Assembly: GCA_002452315.1 (NCBI GenBank) | Contig: DKFH01000195.1 | Span: 17,269 to 24,220, forward strand | From: Anaerolineaceae bacterium UBA6801 | GTDB lineage: Bacteria > Chloroflexota > Anaerolineae > Anaerolineales > Anaerolineaceae | Direction of reading: 5' to 3' | Length of the DNA: 6,952 nucleotides | In this document: piece after piece, positions 5,083 through 6,952 of the stretch | Layout: each line of letters opens with the position of its first letter | Position numbering within the stretch: position 1 is the first letter of the stretch | The notes under the pieces: generated by a model | What the model saw: the letters and a program-made list of their open reading frames with translations, nothing else | Databases searched by the model: none | What the model was told of the DNA's origin: nothing | Position numbers and translations under genes: made by a program

Positions 5083-5337
5083 TTACCCCATGCCGAGCCA
5101 GCCCACGATCGCGGCCAGCAGGTAATACACCAGCACGAGCGCAGCCACAAACAGCACAGCCCCCAAAATCGCACCCAGGACAAATTTGACCTTTTCGGGA
5201 GGATCCATAACTGCCCAATGAGATTTGAGGTCCGGAAGATACTCTTTATCCGGCTCTTCCTGGGAAAAGAACCATCCCATCATGGTTTTCTTCTGCTTTT
5301 GTTGCGGGGGTTTTTGCGATCTATTTTCTGGTTTCAT
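5083..5337 (-). CDS. Small tail-anchored-like membrane protein, 84 residues, unknown function
   Basis: I do not recognise this protein. The chosen start, ATG 5335-5337, has GGAG 5 nt upstream (5343-5346). A longer frame reaching back to 5463 lacks support and would cover the putative promoter. Residues 1-20 are basic and rich in Lys, Gln and Pro (KPENRSQKPPQQKQKK). A short acidic part, SQEEPDKEYLPDLKSHWAVMDPPEKVKF (25-52), leads into one long hydrophobic helix at about 52-80, ending four residues before the C-terminus. This gives a tail-anchored layout with the soluble part probably in the cytoplasm. The gene runs towards the tRNA and is divergent from the purine nucleoside phosphorylase. Coding status rests on the ribosome site, promoter and coherent membrane profile. 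Confidence 0.7.
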   Translation of the reverse strand: MKPENRSQKPPQQKQKKTMMGWFFSQEEPDKEYLPDLKSHWAVMDPPEKVKFVLGAILGAVLFVAALVLVYYLLAAIVGWLGMG

Positions 5338-5376
5338 AACGTCTCCACGGTTGGCCGCGCCGATCACTTTGTTTTT

Positions 5377-5400
5377 ATTATAAGCTTGAATATGACTGTC
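5377..5400 (-). promoter_or_regulatory. Likely -10 element for the small membrane protein gene
   Basis: On the minus strand a perfect TATAAT lies at 5377-5382, about 40 nt upstream of the start at 5337. The best -35 candidate (CCAACA at 5401-5406, 18-nt spacing) is poor, so only the -10 element is well supported. Confidence 0.45.
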
Positions 5401-5476
5401 TGTTGGGATTTTCCGTGCCAGGTGTGTTCCGGTTCCCCGATACCCATGCTGACGAATCCCCATAAAACTGAGCGGG

Positions 5477-5485
5477 TGTTATAAT
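5477..5485 (+). promoter_or_regulatory. Extended -10 promoter of the purine nucleoside phosphorylase gene
   Basis: TGTTATAAT (5477-5485) is a perfect extended -10 element (TGnTATAAT). It lies 35 nt before ATG 5521, with no recognisable -35 at the usual distance. Extended -10 promoters can work without one. GAGG (5512-5515) is the ribosome site, 5 nt before the start. Confidence 0.65.
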
Positions 5486-5520
5486 ACGATCAGAACCAAA
5501 GATTAAAAAGCGAGGTATTT

Positions 5521-6357
5521 ATGGGTAAGTTTATCACGATGCGAGAGATCGATCATGCAGCTGAGGCTATTCGCGCAAGGATCACGATTGAACCAACGGT
5601 GGGGATGATCCTGGGCTCTGGATTGGGTGACCTGGCTGAAAGTGTGGAGGATGCCGTCATCATCCCGACTTCCCAGCTGCCGCATTGGCCAATTTCAACC
5701 GTCCCGGGACACAAGGGCCGCTTGGTGATCGGTATGCTGGAGGGCGTCAGGGTGCTTGTGCTGCAAGGCCGGAGCCATTTTTATGAGGGCTACAGCATGG
5801 GACATGTTACTTTGCCAGTGCGAGTGATGCAGCGCCTGGGATGCGAAACTTTGGTTGTCACCAACGCGGCCGGAGCGATCAACCCTGATTATGTGCCCGG
5901 TGATTTGATGCTGATCCATGACCACCTTAACTTGATTGGGATGGGTGGCGCCAATCCGCTGATAGGACCCAACCTGGAGGAATTTGGACCGCGCTTTCCC
6001 GACATGAGCCAGCCTTATGACCGGGCTTTCCTGGTGATGGCCAGGGCGGCCTGTGAGGAAGCCGACATGACGTACCAGGAGGGTGTGTATGCGGCACTCT
6101 CCGGACCATCCTTTGAAAGCCCGTCCGAACTGCGCTATTTGCAAGTCATTGGTGCAGATGCTGTGGGCATGTCCACGGTGCCGGAAGTGATTGTTGCCAG
6201 GCATGGCGGGATGCGAGTTTTGGGCGTTTCCGGCATCAGCAATAAGGCCAACCTGGATGGCAGTACAGTCACAACCCACGAAGAGGTCCTTGAGGCTGGA
6301 GAAGTGTTGGTGCCCAAACTGACCGCGTTAATCCGTGGGTTTTTGGCAAAACTTTAG
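5521..6357 (+). CDS. Purine nucleoside phosphorylase, trimeric (PNP/MTAP) family
   Basis: This enzyme splits purine (deoxy)ribonucleosides with phosphate into free base and (deoxy)ribose-1-phosphate in cytoplasmic purine salvage. At 278 residues it fits the trimeric class. The phosphate-binding GSGLGDLAE (32-40, S33), VPGHKGRL (61-68, H64) and QGRSHFYEGY (82-91, R84, H86) are all present. The core signature LVVTNAAGAINPDYVPGDLMLIHDHLN (111-137) is near-identical to family members. The base site shows SGPSFES with E199 and GISNKAN with N241. That Glu/Asn pair is typical of enzymes preferring guanosine and inosine over methylthioadenosine. AVGMSTVPEVIVA (214-226) carries the ribose-contacting M217. 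The product bases could feed the phosphoribosyltransferase at 892-1446. The gene starts a unit that probably continues into the membrane protein 47 nt downstream. The equivalent gene is called deoD, punA or pnp in different organisms, so no symbol is given. Confidence 0.96.
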   Translation: MGKFITMREIDHAAEAIRARITIEPTVGMILGSGLGDLAESVEDAVIIPTSQLPHWPISTVPGHKGRLVIGMLEGVRVLVLQGRSHFYEGYSMGHVTLPVRVMQRLGCETLVVTNAAGAINPDYVPGDLMLIHDHLNLIGMGGANPLIGPNLEEFGPRFPDMSQPYDRAFLVMARAACEEADMTYQEGVYAALSGPSFESPSELRYLQVIGADAVGMSTVPEVIVARHGGMRVLGVSGISNKANLDGSTVTTHEEVLEAGEVLVPKLTALIRGFLAKL

Positions 6358-6404
6358 GACAGTGTTTCTTACTGTTGTGATATCAACCACCGGGGATCTG
6401 TAAC

Positions 6405-6952
6405 ATGGAAATGGTTTTACAGGGCATACTCCGTGGTTTAGTTACGTACCGGACCATCATTTTTATCGTTTTAGGCTTGGGTATCCTGCTTTATCTGCGG
6501 ATGTTCATCATTGGGCTGCAGGAATGGCAAAAATCTGTCTTTGGTCTTGAACGTCGCCTGGCTCAACGCCGATTGATTTCGGCTACGACCGGCCTGATTT
6601 TGCTGGTCTTCTTATTCGTCGGGGAGTTTTTAATGGTCACACTGGTTGAACCTCGAATGTCTGCCCAACCTCTCGAATCAACACTGAGGATGGTTCCCCT
6701 GAGCGAAACCAGCGCCACATCCTCCCCTGAACAAGAGGATGTACAGGTTTTGCCTGCAGAAGAAGGCGTCAATGTGTCTGTTGAGCAAAGTGAGCTGGTC
6801 TTTGAGTGTATTGAGGATCGGGTTGAGATCACCTACCCTGCAGATGGTGATGTCGTCAGCGGTTCAATCGAGATCCTGGGTTCAGTCAATGTCGATAATT
6901 TTGGCTCTTATAAATATGAGTATTCCCCGTCGGGTAATATTAATTGGGTCAC
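6405..6952 (+). CDS. Two-helix membrane protein with extracellular Ig-like region, partial (C-terminus beyond right edge)
   Basis: The frame is open from ATG 6405 to the window end (182 codons, no stop). GGGGA lies 8 nt upstream of the start. Two hydrophobic helices are visible, about 16-38 and 58-80, joined by a short basic loop (QKSVFGLERRLAQRR) that should be cytoplasmic. The chain then continues outside the cell. Residues 85-130 are a Ser/Thr/Glu/Pro-rich linker. From about 138 a beta-type module begins (VEITYPADGDVVSGSIEILGSV), then NFGSYKYEYSPSG, which resembles bacterial Ig-like surface modules seen in Chloroflexota. There is a single cysteine (C135). It probably shares a transcript with the phosphorylase gene, from which 47 nt separate it with no clear terminator between. 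The function is unknown; adhesion or sensing at the cell surface would be a guess. Confidence 0.8.
   Translation, partial: MEMVLQGILRGLVTYRTIIFIVLGLGILLYLRMFIIGLQEWQKSVFGLERRLAQRRLISATTGLILLVFLFVGEFLMVTLVEPRMSAQPLESTLRMVPLSETSATSSPEQEDVQVLPAEEGVNVSVEQSELVFECIEDRVEITYPADGDVVSGSIEILGSVNVDNFGSYKYEYSPSGNINWV

Noticed and set aside
5047..5484. 145-codon plus-strand frame opposite the 84-residue membrane protein
   Set aside because: It lacks a ribosome site and recognisable features. The minus-strand frame has a good ribosome site, a promoter and a clean membrane helix. The choice is less certain than for the other shadows.
5695..6279. 194-codon minus-strand frame opposite the phosphorylase gene
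   Set aside because: It is fully antisense to a well-supported enzyme gene, and its His/Gln-rich composition is that of a shadow.
6359..6375. Possible terminator after the phosphorylase gene
   Set aside because: Only a 5-bp stem (ACAGT/ACTGT) with a 7-nt loop and no T-run; too weak to support termination.

Overview
The window is about 7 kb of bacterial chromosome with roughly even base composition and mostly housekeeping content: a DNA-repair alkyltransferase, the GTPase Era, a lysoplasmalogenase-like membrane protein, two purine-salvage enzymes and one tRNA. Mixed in are several small or uncharacterised membrane proteins. The style of the unknown proteins suggests Chloroflexota, perhaps Anaerolineae: a HicB-like/DinB-like composite and a membrane-anchored protein with an Ig-like module reading ADGDVVSGSIEILGS. 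This placement rests on my memory of such families, not on a search. No transposase, integrase, CRISPR array or phage gene is visible.

Left part, minus strand (1-1516). From right to left the order is: a purine phosphoribosyltransferase (892-1446) with its own promoter and a textbook U-tailed terminator; a 30-residue single-helix membrane microprotein (557-649) followed by a second U-tailed terminator; and the start of a HicB-like/DinB-like protein running off the left edge. A 374-base divergent intergenic region (1447-1820) separates this block from the rightward genes. It holds a 13-bp perfect hairpin without a U-tract, an orphan Shine-Dalgarno-like stretch, and an 11-bp tandem repeat inside a possible promoter for the alkyltransferase.

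Middle part, plus strand (1821-5000). The alkyltransferase gene (ogt type), era and a YhhN-family gene follow closely; era and yhhN overlap by 8 bases, which suggests translational coupling. Next comes a 248-residue four-helix membrane protein of unknown function. Its promoter is a perfect consensus TTGACA-17-TATAAT with a perfect 8+8 inverted repeat between and over the elements. The core of that repeat, GAAC-N4-GTTC, has the form of a Gram-positive-type LexA (SOS) box. This is the most interesting signal in the window. A tRNA with a CAU anticodon and its own promoter follows.

Right part (5083-6952). A tail-anchored-like 84-residue protein on the minus strand is divergent from a trimeric-type purine nucleoside phosphorylase (5521-6357). 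The phosphorylase is followed by the start of a two-helix membrane protein with an extracellular Ig-like region, cut by the right edge. The phosphorylase (nucleoside to free base) and the phosphoribosyltransferase at 892-1446 (base to nucleotide) would do successive steps of purine salvage, but they are 4 kb apart and in separate transcription units.
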